Assembly: GCA_911728455.2 (NCBI GenBank)
Contig: CAJVRT020000004.1
Coordinates: forward strand, 90,371 to 154,370
Length of the DNA stretch: 64,000 nucleotides
Source of the DNA: Marthasterias glacialis
Lineage: Eukaryota > Echinodermata > Asteroidea > Forcipulatida > Asteriidae
Direction of reading: 5' to 3'
The translations under genes and the position numbers were made by a program. The stretch's first letter is position 1. Every line of letters begins with the position of its first letter. Shown here piece after piece: positions 37,170-50,044 of this stretch. Below the pieces are notes generated by a model, which worked only from the letters and a program-made list of their open reading frames with translations, did not search any database and was not told where the DNA came from.

Positions 37170-40100
37170 TTTTCGGTTTTTTGGCCCAAAAAGAAGGGCC
37201 CTAAAATCCTGGATATTTTCCAAACTAAGGCACATCCGGACCTGCAAAGTGTAGGGCTGGGGTCGGGGGAGGTTCCCTCTTGAGTTGGTAGAGCAAAAAC
37301 GACTTTGAAATTTTGGTCCAAAATTGAAAATCTCTCAAGGGGGGGTAACGGTGACTTTTTCGGTTTTTTGGCCCCAAAAGAAGGGCCCTAAAATCGTGGA
37401 TATTTTCCAAACTAAGGCAGATCCGGACCTGCAAAGTGTAGGGCTGGGGTCGGGGAGGTTCCCTCTTGAGTTGGTAGAGCAAAAACGACTTTGAAATTTT
37501 GGTCCAAAATTGAAAATCTCTCAAGGGGGGGTAACGGTGACTTTTTCGGTTTTTTGGCCCAAAAAGAAGGGCCCTAAAATCGTGGATATTTTCCAAACTA
37601 AGGCAGATCCGGACCTGCAAAGTGTAGGGCTGGGGTCGGGGGAGGTTCCCTCTTGAGTTGGTAGAGCAAAAACGACTTTGAAATTTTGGTCCAAAATTGA
37701 AAATCTCTCAAGGAGGGGTAACGGTGACTTTTTCGGTTTTTTGGCCCAAAAAGAAGGGCCCTAAAATCGTGGATATTTTTCAAACTAAGGCAGATCCGGA
37801 CCTGCAAAGTGTAGGGCTGGGGTCGGGAGAGGTTCCCTCTTGAGGTGGTAGAGCAAAAACGACTTTGAAATTTTGGTCCAAATTGAAAATCTCTCAAGGG
37901 GGGGTAACGGTGACTTTTTCGGTTTTTTGGCCCAAAAAGAAGGGCCCTAAAATCGTGGATATTTTCCAAACTAAGGCAGATCCGGACCTGCAAAGTGTAG
38001 GGCTGGGGTCGGGGGAGGTTCCCTCTTGAGTTGGTAGAGCAAAAACGACTTTGAAATTTTGGTCCAAAATTGAAAATCTCTCAAGGGGGGGTAACGTTGA
38101 CTTTTTCGGTTTTTTGGCCCAAAAAGAAGGGCCCTAAAATCGTGGATATTTTCCAAACTAAGGCAGATCCGGATCTGCAAAGTGTAGGGCTGGGGTCGGG
38201 GGAGGTTCCCTCTTGAGTTGGTAGAGCGAAAACGACTTTGAAATTTTGGTCCAAAATTAAAAATCTCTCAAGGAGGGGTTACGGTGACTTTTTCGGTTTT
38301 TTGGCCCATTTAGAAGGGCCCTAAAGTCGTGGATATTTTCCAAACTAAGGCAGATCCGGACCTGCAAAGTGTAGGGCTGGGGTCGGGGGAGGTTCCCTCT
38401 TGAGTTGGTAGAGCAAAAACGACTTTGAAATTTTGGTCCAAAATTGAAAATCTCTCAAGGGGGGGTAACGGTGACTTTTTCGGTTTTTTGGCCCAAAAAG
38501 AAGGGCCCTAAAATCGTGGATATTTTCCAAACTAAGGCACATCCGGACCTGCAAAGTGTAGGGCTGGGGTCGGGGGAGGTTCCCTCTTGAGTTGGTAGAG
38601 CAAAAACGACTTTGAAATTTTGGTCCAAAATTGAAAATCTCTCAAGGGGGGGTAACGTTGACTTTTTCGGTTTTTTGGCCCAAAAAGAAGGGCCCTAAAA
38701 TCGTGGATATTTTCCAAACTAAGGCAGATCCGGACCTGCAAAGTGTAGGGCTGGGGTCGGGGAGGTTCCCTCTTGAGTTGGTAGAGCAAAAACGACTTTG
38801 AAATTTTGGTCCAAAATTGAAAATCTCTCAAGGGGGGGTAACGGTGACTTTTTCGGTTTTTTGGCCCAAAAAGAAGGGCCCTAAAATCGTGGATATTTTC
38901 CAAACTAAGGCAGATCCGGACCTGCAAAGTGTAGGGCTGGGGTCGGGGGAGGTTCCATCTTGAGTTGGTAGAGCAAAAACGACTTTGAAATTTTGGTCCA
39001 AAATTGAAAATCTCTCAAGGGGGGGTTACGGTGACTTTTTCGGTTTTTTGGCCCATTTAGAAGGGCCCTAAAGTCGTGGATATTTTTTAAACTAAGGCAG
39101 ATCCGGACCTGCAAAGTGTAGGGCTGGGGTCGGGGGAGGTTCCCTCTTGAGTTGGTAGAGCAAAAACGACTTTGAAATTTTGGTCCAAAATTAAAAATCT
39201 CTCAAGGAGGGGTTACGGTGACTTTTTCGGTTTTTTGGCCCATTTAGAAGGGCCCTAAAGTCGTGGATATTTTCCAAACTAAGGCAGATCCGGACCTGCA
39301 AAGTGTAGGGCTGGGGTCGGGGGAGGTTCCCTCTTGAGTTGGTAGAGCAAAAACGACTTTGAAATTTTGGTCCAAAATTGAAAATCTCTCAAGGGGGGGT
39401 AACGGTGACTTTTTCGGTTTTTTGGCCCAAAAAGAAGGGCCCTAAAATCCTGGATATTTTCCAAACTAAGGCACATCCGGACCTGCAAAGTGTAGGGCTG
39501 GGGTCGGGGGAGGTTCCCTCTTGAGTTGGTAGAGCAAAAACGACTTTGAAATTTTGGTCCAAAATTGAAAATCTCTCAAGGGGGGGTAACGGTGATTTTT
39601 TCGTTTTTTTGGCCCAAAAAGAAGGGCCCTAAAATCGTGGATATTTTCCAAACTAAGGCAGATCCGGACCTGCAAAGTGTAGGGCTGGGGTCGGGGGAGG
39701 TTCCCTCTTGAGTTGGTAGAGCAAAAACGACTTTGAAATTTTGGTCCAAAATTGAAAATCTCTCAAGGGGGGGTAACGGTGACTTTTTCGGTTTTTTGGC
39801 CCAAAAAGAAGGGCCCTAAATCGTGGATATTTTCCAAACTAAGGCAGATCCGGAACTGCAAAGTGTAGGGCTGGGGTCGGGGGAGGTTCCCTCTTGAGTT
39901 GGTAGAGCAAAAACGACTTTGAAATTTTGGTCCAAAATTGAAAATCTCTCAAGGGGGGGTAACGGTGACTTTTTCGGTTTTTTGGCCCAAAAAGAAGGGC
40001 CCTAAAATCGTGGATATTTTCCAAAGTAAGGCAGATCCGGACCTGCAAAGTGTAGGGCTGGGGTCGGGGGAGGTTCCCTCTTGAGGTGGTAGAGCAAAAA

Positions 40101-41651
40101 CGACTTTGAAATTTTGGTCCAAAATTGAAAATCTCTCAAGGGGGGGTAACGGTGACTTTTTCGGTTTTTTGGCCCAAAAAGAAGGGCCCTAAAATCGTGG
40201 ATATTTTCCAAACTAAGGCAGATCCGGACCCGCAAAGTGTAGGGCTGGGGTCGGGGGAGGTTCCCTCTTGAGTTGGTAGAGCAAAAACGACTTTGAAATT
40301 TTGGTCCAAAATTGAAAATCTCTCAAGGGGGGGTAACGTTGACTTTTTCGGTTTTTTGGCCCAAAAAGAAGGGCCCTAAAATCGTGGATATTTTCCAAAC
40401 TAAGGCAGATCCGGATCTGCAAAGTGTAGGGCTGGGGTCGGGGGAGGTTCCCTCTTGAGTTGGTAGAGCAAAAACGACTTTGAAATTTTGGTCCAAATTG
40501 AAAATCTCTCAAGGGGGGGTAACGGTGACTTTTTCGTTTTTTTGGCCCATTTAGAAGGGCCGTAAAATCCTGGATATTTTCCAAACTAAGGCAGATCCGG
40601 ACCTGCAAAGTGTAGGGCTGGGGTCGGGGGAGGTTCCCTCTTGAGTTCGTAGAGCAAAAACGACTTTGAAATTTTGGTCCAAAATTGAAAATCTCTCAAG
40701 GGGGGGTAACGGTGACTTTTTCGGTTTTTTGGCCCAAAAAGAAGGGCCCTAAAATCGTGGATATTTTCCAAACTAAGGCAGATCCGGACCTGCAAAGTGT
40801 AGGGCTGGGGTCGGGGGAGGTTCCCTCTTGAGTTGGTAGAGCAAAAACGACTTTGAAATTTTGGTCCAAAATTGAAAATCTCTCAAGGGGGGGTTACGGT
40901 GACTTTTTCGGTTTTTTGGCCCATTTAGAAGGGCCCTAAAATCCTGGATATTTTCCAAACTAAGGCAGATCCGGACCTGCAAAGTGTAGGGCTGGGGTTG
41001 GGGGAGGTTCCCTCTTGAGTTGGTAGAGCAAAAACGACTTTGAAATTTTGGTCCAAAATTGAAAATCTCTCAAGGGGGGGTAACGTTGACTTTTTCGGTT
41101 TTTTGGCCCAAAAAGAAGGGCCCTAAAATCGTGGATATTTTCCAAACTAAGGCAGATCCGGATCTGCAAAGTGTAGTGCTGGGGTCGGGGGAGGTTCCCT
41201 CTTGAGTTGGTAGAGCGAAAACGACTATGAAATTTTGGTCCAAAATTAAAAATCTCTCAAGGGGGGGTAACGGTGACTTTTTCGGTTTTTTGGCCCAAAA
41301 AGAAGGGCCCTAAAATCGTGGATATTTTCCAAACTAAGGCAGATCCGGACCTGCAAAGTGTAGGGCTGGGGTCGGGGGAGGTTCCCTCTTGAGTTGGTAG
41401 AGCAAAAACGACTTTGAAATTTTGGTCCAAATTGAAAATCTCTCAAGGGGGGGTAACGGTGACTTTTTCGGTTTTTTGGCCCATTTAGAAGGGCCCTAAA
41501 ATCGTGGATATTTTCCAAACTAAGGCAGATCCGGACCTGCAAAGTGTAGGGCTGGGGTCGGGGGAGGTTCCCTCTTGAGTTCGTAGAGCAAAAACGACTT
41601 TGAAATTTTGGTCCAAAATTGAAAATCTCTCAAGGGGGGGTAACGGTGACT
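37170..41651 (+). repeat. Regular domain with short G-tracts, 186-187 bp monomers
   Basis: Twenty-four consecutive monomers have spacings of 186 or 187 bp, because no G-tract here exceeds about 7; several are shortened by an interruption (AAGGAGGGG at about 37,711, 38,271 and 39,205). Characteristic variants are CCCATTTAGAAG, ACGTTGAC with GATCTGC, GTTACGG, GCACATCC and CTAAAGTCG. A five-monomer repeat of about 934 bp is visible between about 38.27 and 39.2 kb. Expanded G-tracts lie on both sides (36.77-36.97 kb and 41.82 kb). Confidence 0.85.
38161..38178. repeat. Perfect palindrome variant GCAGATCCGGATCTGC (first of four)
   Basis: The C-to-T change in GGACCTGC makes the 16-bp dyad perfect. 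The same form occurs near 40,406-40,421, 41,153-41,168 and 42,849-42,864, each with ACGTTGAC in the same monomer, so these units share descent. The first two lie in the regular domain and the last just right of it. Confidence 0.85.
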
Positions 41652-43163
41652 TTTTCGGTTTTTTGGCCCAAAAAGAAGGGCCCTAAAATCCTGGATATTT
41701 TCCAAACTAAGGCAGATCCGGACCTGCAAAGTGTAGGGCTGGGGTCGGGGGAGGTTCCCTCTTGAGTTGGTAGAGCAAAAACGACTTTGAAATTTTGGTC
41801 CAAAATTGAAAATCTCTCAAGGGGGGGGGGGGGTGGGTAACGGTGACTTTTTCGGTTTTTTGGCCCAAAATAGAAGGGCCCTAAAATCGTGGATATTTTC
41901 CAAACTACGGCAGATCCGGACCTGCAAAGTGTAGGGCTGGGGTCGGGGGAGGTTCCCTCTTGAGTTGGTAGAGCAAAAACGACTTTGAAATTTTGGTCCA
42001 AAATTGAAAATCTCTCAAGGGGGGGGGGGGTAACGGTGACTTTTTCGTTTTTTTGGCCCAAAAAGAAGGGCCCTAAAATCGTGGATATTTTCCAAACTAA
42101 GGCAGATCCGGACCTGCAAAGTGTAGGGCTGGGGTCGGGGGAGGTTCCCTCTTGAGTTGGTAGAGCAAAAACGACTTTGAAATTTTGGTCCAAAATTGAA
42201 AATCTCTCAAGGGGGGGTAACGGTGACTTTTTCGGTTTTTTGGCCCAAAAAGAAGGGCCCTAAAATCCTGGATATTTTCCAAACTAAGGCAGATCCGGAC
42301 CTGCAAAGTGTAGGGCTGGGGTCGGGGGAGGTTCCCTCTTGAGTTGGTAGAGCAAAAACGACTTTGAAATTTTGGTCCAAAATTGAAAATCTCTCAAGGG
42401 GGGGTAACGGTGACTTTTTCGGTTTTTTGGCCCAAAAAGAAGGGCCCTAAAATCGTGGATATTTTCCAAACTAAGGCAGATCCGGACCTGCAAAGTGTAG
42501 GGCTGGGGTCGGGGGAGGTTCCCTCTTGAATTGGTAGAGCAAAAACGACTTTGAAATTTTGGTCCAAAATTGAAAATCTCTCAAGGGGGGGTAACGTTGA
42601 CTTTTTCGGTTTTTTGGCCCAAAAAGAAGGGCCCTAAAATCGTGGATATTTTCCAAACTAAGGCAGATCCGGACCTGCAAAGTGTAGGGCTGGGGTCGGG
42701 GGAGGTTCCCTCTTGAATTGGTAGAGCAAAAACGACTTTGAAATTTTGGTCCAAAATTGAAAATCTCTCAAGGGGGGGTAACGTTGACTTTTTCGGTTTT
42801 TTGGCCCAAAAAGAAGGGCCCTAAAATCGTGGATATTTTCCAAACTAAGGCAGATCCGGATCTGCAAAGTGTAGGGCTGGGGTCGGGGGAGGTTCCCTCT
42901 TGAGTTGGTAGAGCAAAAACGACTTTGAAATTTTGGTCCAAAATTGAAAATCTCTCAAGGGGGGGTAACGGTGACTTTTTCGGTTTTTTGGCCCAAAAAG
43001 AAGGGCCCTAAAATCGTGGATATTTTCCAAACTAAGGCAGATCCGGACCTGCAAAGTGTAGGGCTGGGGTCGGGGGAGGTTCCCTCTTGAGTTGGTAGAG
43101 CAAAAACGACTTTGAAATTTTGGTCCAAAATTGAAAATCTCTCAAGGGGGGGTAACGGTGACT

Positions 43164-46100
43164 TTTTCGGTTTTTTTGGCCCAAAAAGAAGGGCCCTAAA
43201 ATCGTGGATATTTTCCAAACTAAGGCAGATCCGGACCTGCAAAGTGTAGGGCTGGGGTCGGGGGAGGTTCCCTCTTGAGTTGGTAGAGCAAAAACGACTT
43301 TGAAATTTTGGTCCAAAATTATAAAATCTCTCAAGGGGGGTAACGGTGACTTTATCGGTTTTTTGGCCCAAAAAGAAGGGCCCTAAAATCGTGGATATTT
43401 TCCAAACTAAGGCAGATCCGGACCTGTAAAGTGTAGGGCTGGGGTCGGGGGAGGTTCCCTCTTGAGTTGGTAGAGCAAAAACGACTTTGAAATTTTGGTC
43501 CAAAATTGAAAATCTCTCAAGGGGGGGGGGGGGTGGGGGGGTAACGGTGACTTTTTCGGTTTTTTGGCCCAAAATAGAAGGGCCCTAAAATCGTGGATAT
43601 TTTCCAAACTACGGCAGATCCGGACCTGCAAAGTGTAGGGCTGGGGTCGGGGGAGGTTCCCTCTTGAGTTGGTAGAGCAAAAACGACTTTGAAATTTTGG
43701 TCCAAAATTGAAAATCTCTCAAGGGGGGGTAACGGTGACTTTTTCGGTTTTTTGGCCCAAAAAGAAGGGCCCTAAAATCGTGGATATTTTCCAAACTACG
43801 GCAGATCCGGACCTGCAAAGTGTAGGGCTGGGGTCGGGGGAGGTTCCCTCTTGAGTTGGTAGAGCAAAAACGACTTTGAAATTTTGGTCCAAAATTGAAA
43901 ATCTCTCAAGGGGGGGGGGTGGGTAACGGTGACTTTTTCGGTTTTTTGGCCCAAAATAGAAGGGCCCTAAAATCGTGGATATTTTCCAAACTACGGCAGA
44001 TCCGGACCTGCAAAGTGTAGGGCTGGGGTCGGGGGAGGTTCCCTCTTGAGTTGGTAGAGCAAAAACGACTTTGAAATTTTGGTCCAAAATTGAAAATCTC
44101 TCAAGGGGGGGGGGGGGGGGGGGGGTAACGGTGACTTTTTCGGTTTTTTGGCCCAAAAAGAAGGGCCCTAAAATCGTGGATATTTTCCAAACTAAGGCAG
44201 ATCCGGACCTGCAAAGTGTAGGGCTGGGGTCGGGGGAGGTTCCCTCTTGAGTTGGTAGAGCAAAAACGACTTTGAAATTTTGGTCCAAAATTGAAAATCT
44301 CTCAAGGGGGGGGGGGGGGGTAACGGTGACTCTTTCGGTTTTTTGGCCCATTTAGAATGGCCCTAAAATCGTGGATATTTTCCAAACTAAGGCAGATCCG
44401 GACCTGCAAAGTGTAGGGCTGGGGTCGGGGGAGGTTCCCTCTTGAGTTGGTAGAGCAAAAACGACTTTGAAATTTTGGTCCAAAATTGAAAATCTCTCAA
44501 GGAGCGGGGGGGGGGGGGGTAACGGTGACTTTTTCGGTTTTTTGGCCCAAAAAGAAGGGCCCTAAAATCGTGGATATTTTCCAAACTAAGGCAGATCCGG
44601 ACCTGCAAAGTGTAGGGCTGGGGTCGGGGGAGGTTCCCTCTTGAGTTGGTAGAGCAAAAACGACTTTGAAATTTTGGTCCAAAATTGAAAATCTCTCAAG
44701 GGGGGGTAACGGTGACTTTTTCGGTTTTTTGGCTCCAAAAGAAGGGCCCTAAAATCGTGGATATTTTCCAAACTAAGGCAGATCCGGACCTGCAAAGTGT
44801 AGGGCTGGGGTCGGGGGAGGTTCCCTCTTGAGTTGGTAGAGCAAAAACGACTTTGAAATTTTGGTCCAAAATTGAAAATCTCTCAAGGGGGGGTAACGGT
44901 GACTTTTTCGGTTTTTTGGCTCCAAAAGAAGGGCCCTAAAATCGTGGATATTTTCCAAACTAAGGCAGATCCGGACCTGCAAAGTGTAGGGCTGGGGTCG
45001 GGGGAGGTTCCCTCTTGAGGTGGTAGAGCAAAAACGACTTTGAAATTTTGGTCCAAAATTGAAAATCTCTCAAGGGGGGGTAACGGTGACTTTTTCGGTT
45101 TTTTGGCCCAAAAAGAAGGGCCCTAAAATCGTGGATATTTTCCAAACTAAGGCAGATCCGGACCTGCAAAGTGTAGGGCTGGGGTCGGGGGAGGTTCCCT
45201 CTTGAGTTGGTAGAGCAAAAACGACTTTGAAATTTTGGTCCAAAATTGAAAATCTCTCAAGGGGGGGGGGGGGGGTAACGTTGACTTTTTCGGTTTTTTG
45301 GCCCAAAAAGAAGGGCCCTAAAATCGTGGATATTTTCCAAACTAAGGCAGATCCGGACCTGCAAAGTGTAGGGCTGGGGTCGGGGGAGGTTCCCTCTTGA
45401 GTTGGTAGAGCGAAAACGACTTTGAAATTTTGGTCCAAAATTGAAAATCTCTCAAGGGGGGTAACGGTGACTTTTTCGGTTTTTTGGCCCAAAAAGAAGG
45501 GCCCAAAAATCGTGGATATTTTCCAAACTAAGGCAGATCCGGACCTGCAAAGTGTAGGGCTGGGGTCGGGGGAGGTTCCCTCTTGAGTTGGTAGAGCAAA
45601 AACGACTTTGAAATTTTGGTCCAAAATTGAAAATCTCTCAAGGGGGGGTAACGGTGACTTTTTCGGTTTTTTGGCCCAAAAAGAAGGGCCCTAAAATCCT
45701 GGATATTTTCCAAACTAAGGCAGATCCGGACCTGCAAAGTGTAGGGCTGGGGTCGGGGGAGGTTCCCTCTTGAGTTGGTAGAGCAAAAACGACTTTGAAA
45801 TTTTGGTCCAAAATTGAAAATCTCTCAAGGGGGGGTAACGGTGACTTTTTCGGTTTTTTGGCCCAAAAAGAAGGGCCCTAAAATCGTGGATACTTTCCAA
45901 ACTAAGGCAGATCCGGACCTGCAAAGTGTAGGGCTGGGGTCGGGGGAGGTTCCCTCTTGAGTTGGTAGAGCAAAAACGACTTTGAAATTTTGGTCCAAAA
46001 TTGAAAATCTCTCAAGGGGGGGTAACGGTGACTTTTTCGGTTTTTTGGCCCAAAAAGAAGGGCCCTAAAATCGTGGATATTTTCCAAACTAAGGCAGATC

Positions 46101-48488
46101 CGGACCTGCAAAGTGTAGGGCTGGGGTCGGGGGAGGTTCCCTCTTGAGTTGGTAGAGCAAAAACGACTTTGAAATTTTGGTCCAAAATTGAAAATCTCTC
46201 AAGGGGGGGGGGGGGGGGGGGTGAGCAACGGTGACTTTTTCGGTTTTTTGGCCCAAAATAGAAGGGCCCTAAAATCGTGGATATTTTCCAAACTACGGCA
46301 GATCCGGACCTGCAAAGTGTAGGGCTGGGGTCGGGGGAGGTTCCCTCTTGAGTTGATAGAGCAAAAACGACTTTGAAATTTTGGTCCAAATTGAAAATCT
46401 CTCAAGGGGGGGTAACGGTGACTTTTTCGGTTTTTTGGCCCAAAAAGAAGGGCCCTAAAATCGTGGATATTTTCCAAACTAAGGCAGATCCGGACCTGCA
46501 AAGTGTAGGGCTGGGGTCGGGGGAGGTTCCCTCTGAGTTGGTAGAGCAAAAACGACTTTGAAATTTTGGTCCAAAATTGAAAATCTCTCAAGGGGGGGTA
46601 ACGGTGACTTTTTCGGTTTTTTGGCCCAAAAAGAAGGGCCCTAAAATCCTGGATATTTTCCAAACTAAGGCAGATCCGGACCTGCAAAGTGTAGGGCTGG
46701 GGTCGGGGGAGGTTCCCTCTTGAGTTGGTAGAGCAAAAACGACTTTGAAATTTTGGTCCAAATTGAAAATCTCTCAAGGGGGGGTAACGGTGACTTTTTC
46801 GGTTTTTTGGCCCAAAAAGAAGGGCCCTAAAATCGTGGATATTTTCCAAACTAAGGCAGATCCGGACCTGCAAAGTGTAGGGCTGGGGTCGGGGGAGGCT
46901 CCCTCTTGAGTTGGTAGAGCAAAAACGACTTTGAAATTTTGGTCCAATATTGAAAATCTCTCAAGGGGGGGTAACGGTGACTTTTTCGGTTTTTTGGCCC
47001 AAAAAGAAAGGCCCTAAAATCGTGGATATTTTCCAAACTAAGGCAGATCCGGACCTGCAAAGTGTAGGGCTGGGGTCGGGGGAGGTTCCCTCTTGAGTTG
47101 GTAGAGCAAAAACGACTTTGAAATTTTGGTCCAAAATTGAAAATCTCTCAAGAGGGGGGTAACGGTGACTTTTTCGGTTTTTTAGCCCAAAAAGAAGGGC
47201 CCTAAAATCGTGGATATTTTCCAAACTAAGGCAGATCCGGACCTGCAAAGTGTAGGGCTGGGGTCGGGGGAGGTTCCCTCTTGAGTTGGTAGAGCAAAAA
47301 CGACTTTGAAATTTTGGTCCAAAATTGAAAATCTCTCGGGGGGGGGGGGGGTGGGTAACGGTGACTTTTTCGGTTTTTTGGCCCAAAATAGAAGGGCCCT
47401 AAAATCGTGGATATTTTCCAAACTACGGCAGATCCGGACCTGCAAAGTGTAGGGCTGGGGTCGGGGGAGGTTCCCTCTTGAGTTGGTAGAGCAAAAACGA
47501 CTTTGAAATTTTGGTCCAAAATTGAAAATCTCTCAAGGGGGGGGTAACGGTGACTTTTTCGGTTTTTTGGCCCAAAAAGAAGGGCCCTAAAATCGTGGAT
47601 ATTTTCCAAACTAAGGCAGATCCGGACCTGCAAAGTGTAGGGCTGGGGTCGGGGGAGGTTCCCTCTGAGTTGGTAGAGCAAAAACGACTTGGAAATTTTG
47701 GTCCAAAATTGAAAATCTCTCAAGGGGGGGTAACGGTGACTTTTTCGGTTTTTTGGCCCCAAAAGAAGGGCCCTAAAATCCTGGATATTTTCCAAACTAA
47801 GGCAGATCCGGACCTGCAAAGTGTAGGGCTGGGGTCGGGGGAGGTTCCCTCTTGAGTTGGTAGAGCAAAAACGACTTTGAAATTTTGGTCCAAATTGAAA
47901 ATCTCTCAAGGGGGGGTAACGGTGACTTTTTCGGTTTTTTGGCCCAAAAAGAAGGGCCCTAAAATCGTGGATATTTTCCAAACTAAGGCAGATCCGGACC
48001 TGCAAAGTGTAGGGCTGGGGTCGGGGGAGGTTCCCTCTTGAGTTGGTAGAGCAAAAACGACTTTGAAATTTTGGTCCAAAATTGAAAATCTCTCAAGAGA
48101 AGGGTAACGGTGACTTTTTCGGTTTTTTGGCCCAAAAAGAAGGGCCCTAAAATCGTGGATATTTTCCAAACTAAGGCAGATCCGGACCTGCAAAGTGTAG
48201 GGCTGGGGTCGGGGGAGGTTCCCTCTGAGTTGGTAGAGCAAAAACGACTTTGAAATTTTGGTCCAAAATTGAAAATCTCTCAAGGGGGGGTAACGGTGAC
48301 TTTTTCGGTTTTTTGGCCCAAAAAGAAGGGCCCTAAAATCGTGGATATTTTCCAAACTAAGGCAGATCCGGACCTGCAAAGTGTAGGGCTGGGGTCGGGG
48401 GAGGTTCCCTCTTGAGTTGGTAGAGCAAAAACGACTTTGAAATTTTGGTCCAAAATTGAAAATCTCTCAAGGGGGGGTAACGGTGACT
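43164..48488 (+). repeat. Large segmental duplication, copy A (28 monomers, ~5.33 kb)
   Basis: Rare variants of this segment recur downstream in the same order. At offset 5,326: ATTATAAAATC (43,318), TTTATCGG (43,351), GACCTGTAAAG (43,421) and a TGGGGGGG-ended tract (43,534). At 5,323-5,327: GGAGCG before the G-tract (44,501), GGCTCCAAAAG (44,733 and 44,920) and GAGGTGG (45,018). At about 6,641: GTGAGCAACGG (46,220), AGTTGATAGAGC, GGAGGCTCC, GGTCCAATATTG and AAGAGAAGGGTAACGG (48,098). The left boundary lies in the unit with the lengthened T-run at about 43,171, the right one before the similar T-run at about 48,495. Confidence 0.92.
44105..44125 (+). repeat. Longest G-tract of the array (21 G)
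   Basis: Twenty-one consecutive G follow CTCTCAA. The corresponding tract in copy B, near 49,433-49,451, is about two bases shorter. Tracts of about 20 occur at 4,543-4,562 and near 5,700, 13,500, 13,890, 26,600, 31,180 and 53,979-53,998. Exact lengths are uncertain because homopolymers are error-prone in sequencing. Confidence 0.85.
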
Positions 48489-50044
48489 TTTTCGGTTTTT
48501 TTTGGCCCAAAAAGAAGGGCCCTAAAATCGTGGATATTTTCCAAACTAAGGCAGATCCGGACCTGCAAAGTGTAGGGCTGGGGTCGGGGGAGGTTCCCTC
48601 TTGAGTTGGTAGAGCAAAAACGACTTTGAAATTTTGGTCCAAAATTATAAAATCTCTCAAGGGGGGTAACGGTGACTTTATCGGTTTTTTGGCCCAAAAA
48701 GAAGGGCCCTAAAATCGTGGATATTTTCCAAACTAAGGCAGATCCGGACCTGTAAAGTGTAGGGCTGGGGTCGGGGGAGGTTCCCTCTTGAGTTGGTAGA
48801 GCAAAAACGACTTTGAAATTTTGGTCCAAAATTGAAAATCTCTCAAGGGGGGGGGGGGGTGGGGGGGTAACGGTGACTTTTTCGGTTTTTTGGCCCAAAA
48901 TAGAAGGGCCCTAAAATCGTGGATATTTTCCAAACTACGGCAGATCCGGACCTGCAAAGTGTAGGGCTGGGGTCGGGGGAGGTTCCCTCTTGAGTTGGTA
49001 GAGCAAAAACGACTTTGAAATTTTGGTCCAAAATTGAAAATCTCTCAAGGGGGGGTAACGGTGACTTTTTCGGTTTTTTGGCCCAAAAAGAAGGGCCCTA
49101 AAATCGTGGATATTTTCCAAACTACGGCAGATCCGGACCTGCAAAGTGTAGGGCTGGGGTCGGGGGAGGTTCCCTCTTGAGTTGGTAGAGCAAAAACGAC
49201 TTTGAAATTTTGGTCCAAAATTGAAAATCTCTCAAGGGGGGGGGGGGTGGGTAACGGTGACTTTTTCGGTTTTTTGGCCCAAAATAGAAGGGCCCTAAAA
49301 TCGTGGATATTTTCCAAACTACGGCAGATCCGGACCTGCAAAGTGTAGGGCTGGGGTCGGGGGAGGTTCCCTCTTGAGTTGGTAGAGCAAAAACGACTTT
49401 GAAATTTTGGTCCAAAATTGAAAATCTCTCAAGGGGGGGGGGGGGGGGGGGTAACGGTGACTTTTTCGGTTTTTTGGCCCAAAAAGAAGGGCCCTAAAAT
49501 CGTGGATATTTTCCAAACTAAGGCAGATCCGGACCTGCAAAGTGTAGGGCTGGGGTCGGGGGAGGTTCCCTCTTGAGTTGGTAGAGCAAAAACGACTTTG
49601 AAATTTTGGTCCAAAATTGAAAATCTCTCAAGGGGGGGGGGGGTAACGGTGACTCTTTCGGTTTTTTGGCCCATTTAGAATGGCCCTAAAATCGTGGATA
49701 TTTTCCAAACTAAGGCAGATCCGGACCTGCAAAGTGTAGGGCTGGGGTCGGGGGAGGTTCCCTCTTGAGTTGGTAGAGCAAAAACGACTTTGAAATTTTG
49801 GTCCAAAATTGAAAATCTCTCAAGGAGCGGGGGGGGGGGGGGGGGGTAACGGTGACTTTTTCGGTTTTTTGGCCCAAAAAGAAGGGCCCTAAAATCGTGG
49901 ATATTTTCCAAACTAAGGCAGATCCGGACCTGCAAAGTGTAGGGCTGGGGTCGGGGGAGGTTCCCTCTTGAGTTGGTAGAGCAAAAACGACTTTGAAATT
50001 TTGGTCCAAAATTGAAAATCTCTCAAGGGGGGGTAACGGTGACT

